A stretch of DNA of 64,000 bases, taken from positions 1,597,001 through 1,661,000 of the forward strand of contig NC_007643.1 of assembly GCF_000013085.1 (NCBI RefSeq). The letters are read 5' to 3'. The translations under genes were made by a program, and so were the position numbers. Numbering within the stretch: the stretch's first letter is position 1; each line of letters begins with the position of its first letter. Shown piece after piece: positions 34,554 through 42,370 of this stretch. The notes beneath the pieces were generated by a model. It was not told where the DNA came from, did no database searches, and was given only the letters and a program-made list of their open reading frames with translations. Origin of the DNA: Rhodospirillum rubrum ATCC 11170. Its GTDB lineage: Bacteria > Pseudomonadota > Alphaproteobacteria > Rhodospirillales > Rhodospirillaceae.

Positions 34554-35207
34554 TTAGGCCTCCCGGGCAACGATGAGATCGACGATGATGCTGACGGTCT
34601 CGACCTGATCGGGGGGGATGACGCCGACGGGAACGATGGTCTGGGCCTCGGCGATCACCGTCGCCGCCGCCATGGCCATCGACGGATTGAAGTTCCTGGC
34701 CGTCAGTTCGTATTGAAGATTGCCCAGGTGATCGGCGCGCCAGGCGTGGATCAGGGCGAAATCGGCCTTGATCGGCTTTTCCAGCAGGAAAACCGTGCCA
34801 TCGACATCGACGGTCTGTTTGCCGTCTTGCACCAGCGTGCCGACGCCCGTCGGCGTCAGCACCCCGCCAAGGCCGGTGCCGCCGGCGCGGATCTGCTCGG
34901 CCAGGGTGCCCTGGGGAACGAGGGTGACATCGATCTCGCCGGCGATCATCCGCCGCTGGGTTTCGGGGTTCAGTCCGATATGCGAGGCGATCAGCCGCGA
35001 CACGGCGCCGGCATCGATCAGCTTGCCGATGGCGTGATTGGGCCGGGCGGTGTCATTGGCGATGATCGTCAGATCGCGTTTGCCCTGGCGGACCAGTTCG
35101 TCGATCAGGCGATGGGGGGAGCCGACTCCCATGAAGCCGCCGATCATGATCGACGCGCCATCGGGAATTCGTTCGACCGCGTCCCTTATGGAAACGACCT
35201 TGGACAT
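34554..35207 (-). CDS. atoD: Acetate/acetoacetate CoA-transferase, alpha subunit
   Basis: This is the 217-residue CoA-binding subunit. GASIMIGGFMGVGSPHRLID is the GxGGF-type CoA-transferase signature. IANDTARPNHAIGKLI and SHIGLNPETQRRMIAGEIDV follow in the usual order, and ADFALIHAWRADHLGNLQYE is the conserved core. It is the first gene of the ato operon, with GAGGAG ahead of its ATG and a near-perfect sigma-54 promoter about 120 bases upstream. Confidence 0.94.
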   Translation of the reverse strand: MSKVVSIRDAVERIPDGASIMIGGFMGVGSPHRLIDELVRQGKRDLTIIANDTARPNHAIGKLIDAGAVSRLIASHIGLNPETQRRMIAGEIDVTLVPQGTLAEQIRAGGTGLGGVLTPTGVGTLVQDGKQTVDVDGTVFLLEKPIKADFALIHAWRADHLGNLQYELTARNFNPSMAMAAATVIAEAQTIVPVGVIPPDQVETVSIIVDLIVAREA

Positions 35208-35325
35208 TGTTGTCTCCTCTCTCAGGCAAGGGGTGGAAGCGTTCCAGGAGACGGGCTCGGCGGGGGATCGTGATCACCTCGCGTGCGCCGCTCTGGTCCC
35301 GCCCCATTGGGATAGCGCCGAGTAA

Positions 35326-35344
35326 TTGGCAAGATCCGTGCCAA
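35326..35344 (-). promoter_or_regulatory. Sigma-54 promoter of the ato operon
   Basis: On the minus strand the sequence TTGGCACGGATCTTGCCAA gives TGGCACG, four bases, then TTGC, matching the -24/-12 consensus in every conserved position. It lies about 120 bases before atoD. The divergent atoS-atoC pair encodes the expected sigma-54 activator. Confidence 0.9.
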
Positions 35345-35446
35345 GAAAAAAGAAAACAAAATATCGTTATAAATCAGATGGTTGCAATGTTGTGGGGTGT
35401 TTTTAAAAAGAAATGGCTCACGTATCGGGGAAATATGTTTCACACC

Positions 35447-35542
35447 TGCGCAAATAGTTTCGCAGTATGTGTGGTCTATGCATCTAATTTTTCGTCTGAC
35501 TATTTGTGAAGAAAATTGCGCAACTGTGAAAAATTTTGCGCA
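35447..35542. promoter_or_regulatory. Upstream activator-site candidates (three TGCGCA motifs) for AtoC
   Basis: TGCGCA occurs three times at 35447-35452, 35517-35522 and 35537-35542, in otherwise AT-rich DNA 100-215 bases upstream of the ato sigma-54 promoter. The first sits in a near-palindrome (tgcgcaaatagtttcgca), the second is ttgcgcaa, and the third is ttttgcgca. Position and spacing suit enhancer sites for the divergent regulator. Confidence 0.5.
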
Positions 35543-35652
35543 CTTGATAAGATCACTGCTCTTATCTATGACTCTTCTATGCCGTTGGCGGTTTTGAAGG
35601 GGCGCTCGGCGGAAAATTCAATCCATGATTTTACCCCATCGAGGGATCCCCC

Positions 35653-37506
35653 GTGCGCCTCAGCGACCTCTCGCGTATCCTGCCTTTGCGGAGTCTGCGC
35701 CATCGGTTGATGCTGACCTCGCTGATCGTCGTCGCCTTGCCGATCGCCATCGTTGGCATCGTCTTCGAACACGAGGGGCGGCAGGCGCTGCTTCATGAAA
35801 AGCAAAGCAAGCTGTTCGGCCTGACCCAAATTCTCGATGCCGAGCTTGGCCCTGGCTTTGACTCCCTGCTCGCCGATCTGCCCAGCGGCTGGACCGACCG
35901 CGCCGCGGCCATCGCCCATCTCAGCGCCAAGTTGACGCTTCAGACCGATCGCATCGCCGGGATCGGCGACGGCATCGCCGTCGGCTATTATTCCAAGCGT
36001 CTGGACGCCATCATCACCTATGGGCCAAGCGCCTCCTACGCCAAGACCATCGGCGTTTCGATCACCGCCGACCATCCGGGGCGCGCCGTGATGGACAGCG
36101 CCAAGCCACGGGTCGAATTCGGCACGCTGGTGCGCGGTCAGATCATGAACGCCATGCTGCCGATCATCCGCAACGACGAGGTGATCGGCTATATCTGGGC
36201 CAATGAGTTCATCGAGGCGATCGAGAACCAGCAGAACGTCTTTCATCGCGCCGTGCTGTTCGTCAGCCTCGCCGGGATCGGCATCGCCTTCTTTGTCGTC
36301 AATTCGATGTCGCGCCGGCTGTCGCAGGAGGTCGGCGTCATCGTCGATGGCCTCGCCGTCATGGAAAACGATCTGCGCCGGCCGCTGCCGCCGTTGCGCG
36401 ACGAGTTGGGCAATATCGTCGATGCCATCAACGCCATGGCCAAGGCATTGCTCGATGCGCGGTCGCTGACGGAAAACATCCTGGCCAGCGTCGCCGACGG
36501 TATCGTCGCCGTCGATCTCAAGGGTACTATCACCGCCTTCAATCCGGCCGCCGAGCAGATGTATTCGATGTCGGCCGACGCGGTGATCGGCAAGCCCTAT
36601 CACGCGCTGTTCATCAGCGGCACCGATATGGTCAGCGTGCTGCTCGATACCCTGGAAACCGGCTGCACCCATATCGGCGTGACCCCGGACCTGCCCAATC
36701 TGGACGGCACCTTGAAGATCTCGGCGTCTTCCAGCGTGCTGCGCGACGGCGAGGGGCAGCCCATCGGCGCGGTGGTGGTGCTCAAGGATGTCAGTGAACG
36801 CGACCGGCTGATGGTGCAGGTGATGCGGGCCGATCGGCTGGCCGCCCTGGGCGAACTAACCGCCGGCATCGCCCATGAGATCAGAAACCCGCTGACCTCG
36901 ATCCGTGGCTTCGTCCAGTATCTGATGGAATGCGCGAGCCCCAAGGAATGGCAGCATTACGGGCCGCTGATCATCCGTCAGGTCGACAGCCTCAACCATA
37001 TCATCACCGAACTGCTGGCCTTCGGCCGGCCGCGCGCGCCGCGTATCGACAAGGTTCACCTGGATCAGATCGCCCAGGAAATGGCCTTTCTGGCGCGGGG
37101 GAAATCCGAAGCGCGCATCGAAATGGACCTGGAGGGCGAGGTGCCGGCGATCGAGGCCGATGGCGAATCGCTCAAGCAGGCGCTGCTCAATCTGATCATC
37201 AACGCCATGCAGGCGATTTCCAAGGATGGGTCGGTCACCGTGGCGGTGCGCCGCCTGGGCGATGACCATGTGATGGTCAAGGTCAGCGATGACGGCATCG
37301 GTCTGGCCCCCGACTATCTCGACAAGGTTTTCGACCCGTTCTTTTCAACCAAGCCGGCCGGGACGGGTCTGGGGCTGGCGGTCGTTCATCGCATCGTCGA
37401 TGCCCATCAGGGCGTCATCACCCTTGATAGCCGCCTTGGCGAGGGAACGGTGGTGACCATCCGCCTGCCCGTGGTTCGTTCGAAGCAGGAGAGTCCCCCA
37501 TGTTAG
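35653..37506 (+). CDS. atoS: Sensor histidine kinase AtoS-like
   Basis: This 617-residue membrane kinase senses acetoacetate or a related signal. It has a transmembrane helix near residues 18-38 (LMLTSLIVVALPIAIVGIVF) and a periplasmic domain to about 196. A second helix follows near 197-220 and then a HAMP region. A PAS domain runs at about 285-395 (NILASVADGIVAVDLKGTIT). His408 is in GIAHEIRNPLTSIRG, and the ATPase domain has LNLIINAMQAI and TGLGLAVVHRI. The start is a GTG with GAGGGA upstream. Its stop overlaps the atoC start by 7 bases. It faces the ato operon, as in E. coli atoSC. Confidence 0.9.
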   Translation: MRLSDLSRILPLRSLRHRLMLTSLIVVALPIAIVGIVFEHEGRQALLHEKQSKLFGLTQILDAELGPGFDSLLADLPSGWTDRAAAIAHLSAKLTLQTDRIAGIGDGIAVGYYSKRLDAIITYGPSASYAKTIGVSITADHPGRAVMDSAKPRVEFGTLVRGQIMNAMLPIIRNDEVIGYIWANEFIEAIENQQNVFHRAVLFVSLAGIGIAFFVVNSMSRRLSQEVGVIVDGLAVMENDLRRPLPPLRDELGNIVDAINAMAKALLDARSLTENILASVADGIVAVDLKGTITAFNPAAEQMYSMSADAVIGKPYHALFISGTDMVSVLLDTLETGCTHIGVTPDLPNLDGTLKISASSSVLRDGEGQPIGAVVVLKDVSERDRLMVQVMRADRLAALGELTAGIAHEIRNPLTSIRGFVQYLMECASPKEWQHYGPLIIRQVDSLNHIITELLAFGRPRAPRIDKVHLDQIAQEMAFLARGKSEARIEMDLEGEVPAIEADGESLKQALLNLIINAMQAISKDGSVTVAVRRLGDDHVMVKVSDDGIGLAPDYLDKVFDPFFSTKPAGTGLGLAVVHRIVDAHQGVITLDSRLGEGTVVTIRLPVVRSKQESPPC

Positions 37507-38882
37507 CCCCCGCCCAGACCGTTCTGATCGTCGATGACGACGAGGCCATCCGCCAGATGCTGTCGGCCTTCTTGTCCAAGGAAGGCCTGAGGGTGGTGAC
37601 GGCGCGCGACGGCCTGGAGGCGATCGAGGTTTTCCGCCTTCAGCGTACCGATGTGGTTTTGCTCGATATCCGCATGCCACGCATGAACGGCCTTGAGGCG
37701 GCCAAGGCGATCTTGGAGATGGACCGGGGCACGGCGGTGATCTTGATGACCGCCTTCGCCGAGGTTTGCACCGCGGTTCAGGCGATCAAGGATGGCGCCT
37801 TCGACTATGTGATCAAGCCCTTTGATCTTGAGGAGATCCGCCTGCTCGTCCGCCGGGCGCTGGAGATCCGCTCGATGCGCGCCGATATCGTTTCATTGCG
37901 GCGCGAATTATCCGAGCGTTACGGCGCCGAAGGTATCTTGACCGACAATCCCAAGATGATGGATCTGCGCCAGACCATCGCCAAAGTGGCGCGCAGCCAA
38001 GCCACCGTGCTGATCCAGGGCGAAAGCGGCACCGGCAAGGAACTGGTGGCGGCCTCGGTCCATTACGGCAGCCCGCGCGCCACCGGTCCCTTCATCCGCG
38101 TCAATTGCGCGGCCATTCCCGAAGGCTTGCTGGAAAGCGAGTTCTTCGGCCACGAGAAGGGGGCCTTCACCGGGGCGGCCACCCGTCGGCGCGGGCGTTT
38201 TGAACAGGCCGAGCATGGCACGCTGTTTCTCGACGAGATCGGCGAGATTTCCCCGGCCCTTCAGGTCAAGCTGCTGCGGGTTCTGCAGGAACGCGAATAC
38301 GAGCGCGTTGGCGGTTCGGAGCCGATCCCGGCCGATGTGCGCATCGTCGCGGCGACCAACCGCGATCTCGAGGCGATGATCCGCGAGGGAACCTTCCGTC
38401 AGGATCTGTTCTTCCGCCTGAATGTCGTCGCCTTGAAGACCATCCCCTTGCGCGATCGTCCCGAGGATATCCGCCTGCTCGCCGATCATTTTCTTGGGCG
38501 CTTCGCCGCCGATAACAACGTGGTGATCCGGGGCTTCGATCCGGCGGCCTTGGACTGCATGCTGGCCTATCCCTGGCCCGGCAATGTCCGCGAATTGGTC
38601 AACGCCGTGGAGCGCGCCGTGGTGATGAGCACGGGCAACGTGATTTTGCGCGACGATCTGCCCGAAAACATCATTTGCGGCGAGCGCGCCGCTTTCGTTT
38701 CCGAACTGCTGCCCGATGGCGAGGCGATCAGGCCCTTGCGCGAAATGGCCAGCGAGTTCGAAACCCGCGTCATCCGCCTCGCCCTGGCGCGCAACGGCGG
38801 CAACCGGGCGCGCACGGCGATTCAACTGGGGATCAGCCGTCGCGCCCTGCTTTATAAGCTGCAGGAATACGCCATCACCTGA
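37500..38882 (+). CDS. atoC: Sigma-54-dependent response regulator AtoC-like
   Basis: This 460-residue activator has a receiver domain (Asp56 in VVLLDIRMPRMNG), an AAA+ domain with Walker A GESGTGKELV, and GAFTGA at about 221-226 for contact with sigma-54. It ends in a Fis-type helix-turn-helix (NRARTAIQLGISRRALLYKL). These parts are in the normal NtrC-class order and length. It is translationally coupled to atoS. The ato sigma-54 promoter lies just beyond atoS and is its likely target. Confidence 0.92.
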   Translation: MLAPAQTVLIVDDDEAIRQMLSAFLSKEGLRVVTARDGLEAIEVFRLQRTDVVLLDIRMPRMNGLEAAKAILEMDRGTAVILMTAFAEVCTAVQAIKDGAFDYVIKPFDLEEIRLLVRRALEIRSMRADIVSLRRELSERYGAEGILTDNPKMMDLRQTIAKVARSQATVLIQGESGTGKELVAASVHYGSPRATGPFIRVNCAAIPEGLLESEFFGHEKGAFTGAATRRRGRFEQAEHGTLFLDEIGEISPALQVKLLRVLQEREYERVGGSEPIPADVRIVAATNRDLEAMIREGTFRQDLFFRLNVVALKTIPLRDRPEDIRLLADHFLGRFAADNNVVIRGFDPAALDCMLAYPWPGNVRELVNAVERAVVMSTGNVILRDDLPENIICGERAAFVSELLPDGEAIRPLREMASEFETRVIRLALARNGGNRARTAIQLGISRRALLYKLQEYAIT

Positions 38883-39166
38883 GCGCGCGACAGCGGCGCC
38901 GCGTCAGGGTGTTTCGGGAGCGCGCGGCATTTTTGCGTGACGGCGGACGGATTCGTGGTATCTCATCGCATCGGGCAGCACGGTTCAAACCGCCGCCGGT
39001 GCGCGAAGCTTGTTTGATGCCCGCTTTTTAGCGGCGCTCATGGCCCGGCACACGCGGCGGCGCCTTCGTTATCGGAAGGCAAAGCGCGGCGATCGTTCTT
39101 CTTGGCCCCGCCGCCTTGCTCCGAACCGGGCCCGGCCCCCACCACCTGGAAAGTACTGCACCACCC

Positions 39167-41200
39167 ATGGACTTTTTCCCCGCGGGTCATCCGCTGACCC
39201 AAGCCTTGATCGAGCGTAACTACACCGAACCCACCGCCGTGCAGACGGCGGTTCTCGAACCCGGGGCCCAGGGTCGCGACCTGCTGGTGTCGGCCCAGAC
39301 CGGATCGGGCAAGACCGTGGCCTATGGTCTGGCGATCGCCAGCACCCTGCTTGGCGACGAGGCTGTGCTGGAGCCGGCGACCGAGCCGCTGGCCCTGATC
39401 GTCGCCCCCACCCGCGAGCTGGCCTTGCAGGTCCATCGCGAGCTGGCGTGGCTTTATGGCCATGCCGGGGCCAAGGTGGTGTCGTGCGTGGGCGGCATGG
39501 ATCCCCGCGCCGAAACCCGGCGTCTGGGCGAGGGCTGTCATATCGTCGTCGGTACTCCCGGGCGTTTGCGCGACCACCTGGAGCGCGGCAACCTCGCCGT
39601 CGGCCGGCTGAAGGCGGTGGTGCTCGACGAAGCCGACGAGATGCTTGATCTGGGGTTCCGCGAGGATCTGGAATTCCTTCTGGAGGCGACGCCCCAGGAG
39701 CGCCGCACCCTGTTGTTCTCGGCCACCTTGCCCAAGGCCATCGTCACCCTGGCCAAGCGCTATCAGCGCGAGGCCTGGCGTATCGCCGTGGCGGCGGGCA
39801 AGCAGGGCCATGCCGATATCGAATACCGCGCGATCAGCGTCGCTCCCAACGAGGTCGAGCACGCGGTGGTCAATCTGCTGCGCTATGTCGAATCGCCCGC
39901 CACCTTGGTGTTCTGCAACACCCGCGAGTCGGTGCGCCACCTGCAGGCCATTTTGCTCGAACGCGGTTTCGCCGCCGTCGCCCTGTCGGGCGAACTGGGT
40001 CAGGGCGAGCGCAATCAGGCCCTTCAGGCCCTGCGTGACGGTCGCGCCCGGGTCTGCGTCGCCACCGACGTGGCGGCGCGCGGCATCGATCTGCCCAATA
40101 TCGGGCTGGTCATCCATGCCGAGCTGCCCCAGAACGCCCAAACCCTGCAGCACCGCAGCGGCCGCACCGGCCGCGCCGGACGCAAGGGGATCAGCGTGCT
40201 TTTGGTGCTGTTCTCGCGCAAGCGCCGCGCTGAACAGCTTTTGGAAACCGCCGGCGTGCGCGCCCAATGGGGCGGCGCCCCCTCGGCCGACGATATCCGG
40301 GCGCTTGATCAGGAACGCCTGCTGCAAAGCCCGCTGGTCAGCGAGGATCTGACCGAGGACGATCTGGCGATGGCCAAGGCCCTTTTGGCGGTGCGCTCGC
40401 CCGAGGAGATCGCCGCCGCCCTGGTGCGCATGTACCGCGCCCAGTTGCCCGCCGCCGAGGATGTGTTCGCCGCCGGAACCGCCGAGCCTTCGCCCGAGCC
40501 GCGCGCTCGGCGTCCGGCGTCGCGCGATCGTGACCGCGATGGCGAGCGCGAGCCGATGACCGAGCCGCGCCCGGGACGGAACTCGGGGCTGTCGGGCCCC
40601 AGCGTCTGCTTCCGCTTGAATGTCGGGCGGCAGAAGAACGCCGATCCGCGCTGGCTGGTGCCGATGATCTGCCGCCTGGGTAAGATCACCAAGCAGGAGA
40701 TCGGCGCGATCAGCATCTTCGAACGCGACACCAAGATCGAAATCGCCGCTGCCTTCGCCGAACGCTTCATCGCCGCCGTCGGTCAGGTCGAGCGCGGCGA
40801 TATCCGCATCGATCCCTGGGTCGAGACCAGCCGTAGCAAGCCGGTCGACGCCCTGGAGGTGGCCACGGCCGGCGACGAGGCGGCCGCTGCGGCGCCCCGC
40901 GCCAGCGCGCCCCGCGCGCCCCGCGCCAGTGAACCCCGGGTGACGAAGCCCTATGAGCCGCGCGCCCCGCGATCGACCGAACCGCGCGCGCCGCGTGCCG
41001 CCCGCAGCGCCGATCGCCCGACCGAGGCCCGCGCCCCGCGCACGGCGGAGCCCCGCCCGCCGCGGGCGAGCGACCGCGCCAGCGAACCGCGCGCCGCCAA
41101 GGCGCCGCGCCGCACGGAAAAGCCGGCTGTTGGCAAGGCGATGGTCAAGACTTGGGGCAAGCCCAAGCCGGGCAGCCGTCCCAAGACCAAGCAGAAATAA
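39167..41200 (+). CDS. deaD: DEAD-box RNA helicase with DbpA/CsdA-type RNA-binding domain
   Basis: This 677-residue RNA helicase unwinds structured RNA, probably in ribosome assembly or mRNA decay. Motif I is SAQTGSGKT, motif II VVLDEADEML, motif III LFSATLPK and motif VI HRSGRTGRAGR, all intact. A DbpA/CsdA-like RNA-recognition domain lies at about residues 480-560 (FRLNVGRQKNADPRWLVPMI). After it comes a basic tail of about 120 residues rich in EPRAPR-like repeats. I start at MDFFPAGHPLTQALIERNY; a frame 51 bases longer lacks support. The 284 bases upstream are non-coding and could hold a cold-responsive leader, but I see no defined motif. Confidence 0.92.
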   Translation: MDFFPAGHPLTQALIERNYTEPTAVQTAVLEPGAQGRDLLVSAQTGSGKTVAYGLAIASTLLGDEAVLEPATEPLALIVAPTRELALQVHRELAWLYGHAGAKVVSCVGGMDPRAETRRLGEGCHIVVGTPGRLRDHLERGNLAVGRLKAVVLDEADEMLDLGFREDLEFLLEATPQERRTLLFSATLPKAIVTLAKRYQREAWRIAVAAGKQGHADIEYRAISVAPNEVEHAVVNLLRYVESPATLVFCNTRESVRHLQAILLERGFAAVALSGELGQGERNQALQALRDGRARVCVATDVAARGIDLPNIGLVIHAELPQNAQTLQHRSGRTGRAGRKGISVLLVLFSRKRRAEQLLETAGVRAQWGGAPSADDIRALDQERLLQSPLVSEDLTEDDLAMAKALLAVRSPEEIAAALVRMYRAQLPAAEDVFAAGTAEPSPEPRARRPASRDRDRDGEREPMTEPRPGRNSGLSGPSVCFRLNVGRQKNADPRWLVPMICRLGKITKQEIGAISIFERDTKIEIAAAFAERFIAAVGQVERGDIRIDPWVETSRSKPVDALEVATAGDEAAAAAPRASAPRAPRASEPRVTKPYEPRAPRSTEPRAPRAARSADRPTEARAPRTAEPRPPRASDRASEPRAAKAPRRTEKPAVGKAMVKTWGKPKPGSRPKTKQK

Positions 41201-41212
41201 GCCGGGTTCGGC

Positions 41213-41872
41213 TTATCCCAGCGTGAACCGCGAAACATCGGCCGGCATCTCGATGCCGGCCGTGTTGCGTGGGTCGGCTTCGGGCGGCAGAACCTGATAG
41301 CGGATGGGGATGACGCCGGCCCAGGCGGGGAAGGCGTAATCCTCGTCGTCGTCCTCGGGCGGACCGCTGCGCAGCTTGCACGAGGCTTCGTCGAGCGGCA
41401 GCCAGGCGATCGCCGTGGCGGTGATCTCCTTGTCGTGGGCCGGGCGCAGGCGCTCCCACTGGCCGGGGATCAGGCTATTGACGAAGGTCCGCAGCTTTTC
41501 GCGCTTTTCCTCGGCATCGCTGATCAACCGCGCCCGCCCGACCACCATCACCGAGCGGAAGTTGCAGTTGAAATTATAGGCCGAGCGCGCCAGCATCAAG
41601 CCGTCAAGCAACGAAACCGTCAGGCAGATATCCTGGCTCTCCAGGGCTTTGAACATCCGCCCGGCGGTCGAGCCATGCCAATAGACGCGGTCGCCCTCGC
41701 GCCAGAAGAAGGTTGGCGTGACAAAGGGAACGCCGTTCATCATGCAGCCGACATGGGCCAGCGGCGTCGCGTCGAGAATCGCCTCGACCGTCTGGCGATC
41801 ATAGCGGGCCAGCCAGTTGTAGCGCACGACGCGGGTCCGATCGCTGGGCGCCTGGGCGGGGGTGTCGCTCAT
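41213..41872 (-). CDS. Pyridoxamine 5'-phosphate oxidase-fold flavin-binding protein
   Basis: This 219-residue protein has the split-barrel flavin-binding fold. LAHVGCMMNGVPFVTPTFFW and RVYWHGSTAGRMFKALESQD are the FMN-binding strands typical of the NimA/PPOX-class family, and FRSVMVVGRARLISDAEEKR follows. Such proteins bind FMN, F420 or haem, and the substrate of this one is unknown. It converges with the helicase gene, with 12 bases between the stops, and is probably a single-gene unit. Confidence 0.82.
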   Translation of the reverse strand: MSDTPAQAPSDRTRVVRYNWLARYDRQTVEAILDATPLAHVGCMMNGVPFVTPTFFWREGDRVYWHGSTAGRMFKALESQDICLTVSLLDGLMLARSAYNFNCNFRSVMVVGRARLISDAEEKREKLRTFVNSLIPGQWERLRPAHDKEITATAIAWLPLDEASCKLRSGPPEDDDEDYAFPAWAGVIPIRYQVLPPEADPRNTAGIEMPADVSRFTLG

Positions 41873-42370
41873 CCGTGACTATCCTTAAGGGCTCGGACGG
41901 GGCGCCGGTTCCAGAAACGGGTCCGGCGCGTCCTCCGGCTGTGGCGGGAACGACCAGGACTTAGCAAGGGTTGTGCCACGGGCCGCAAGCCGCCGATCGT
42001 TCCCAGTCCGGGCGGCGCTTTGGGAGGGGCTGATACGGATTGGTACGGATCTCGGCAAAACGTACGTTTTTGTCAGAAACACCAAGGATTGGTTGGAATC
42101 CGGAGACGAAACCTTAGAGAAGCTCAAGGGCGCCGGGGTGAATTGTCATGGTTTGTCCGCTATGTCGCAAAAATAACAAACATTGTAGAGGTTGATACAA
42201 AGCGCATCTTGAGTGGATCGATGCTGTATTTGTATTGGAAAGTGCCTTTTGTTTCATGTTAGGTCTTTTCGGAAGGCGCCGGTGCCGCCATGGGTGCGTA
42301 ATGCCAAGCCGGCTTTTGGGCCGGGCGAGGGTGGGACGCGATCACGGCGGCGGATCGGGAGTGATCCGAG
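41873..42370. other. Control region upstream of anfA
   Basis: This 498-base gap holds no convincing gene. Two GTAC tetramers (42044-42047 and 42063-42066) lie 19 bases apart. The first is inside ttggtacggatctcggca, which resembles the ato sigma-54 promoter at 15 of 18 positions but has GG where GC is required. DNA from about 42150 to 42260 is AT-rich and probably holds the anfA promoter. A purine-rich stretch precedes the anfA start. Confidence 0.45.

Larger units (their letters stand above)
35208..35652. other. Divergent control region between atoD and atoS
   Basis: This 445-base gap contains the ato sigma-54 promoter and three TGCGCA motifs, and it is strongly AT-rich from 35340 to 35580 compared with the coding DNA. 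A small plus-strand reading frame here looks random. The GTG start of atoS follows at 35653. Confidence 0.6.

Noticed and set aside
41885-42127. Minus-strand 80-codon frame in the gap before anfA
   Set aside because: No ribosome site or family motif; it overlaps the GTAC pair and looks random.
42158-42177. Molybdate-box-like element (CGCTAT ... ATAAC) upstream of anfA
   Set aside because: The half-sites are 9 bases apart, which does not fit the spacing I expect for ModE-type boxes, and the outer bases do not match. Too weak to list.
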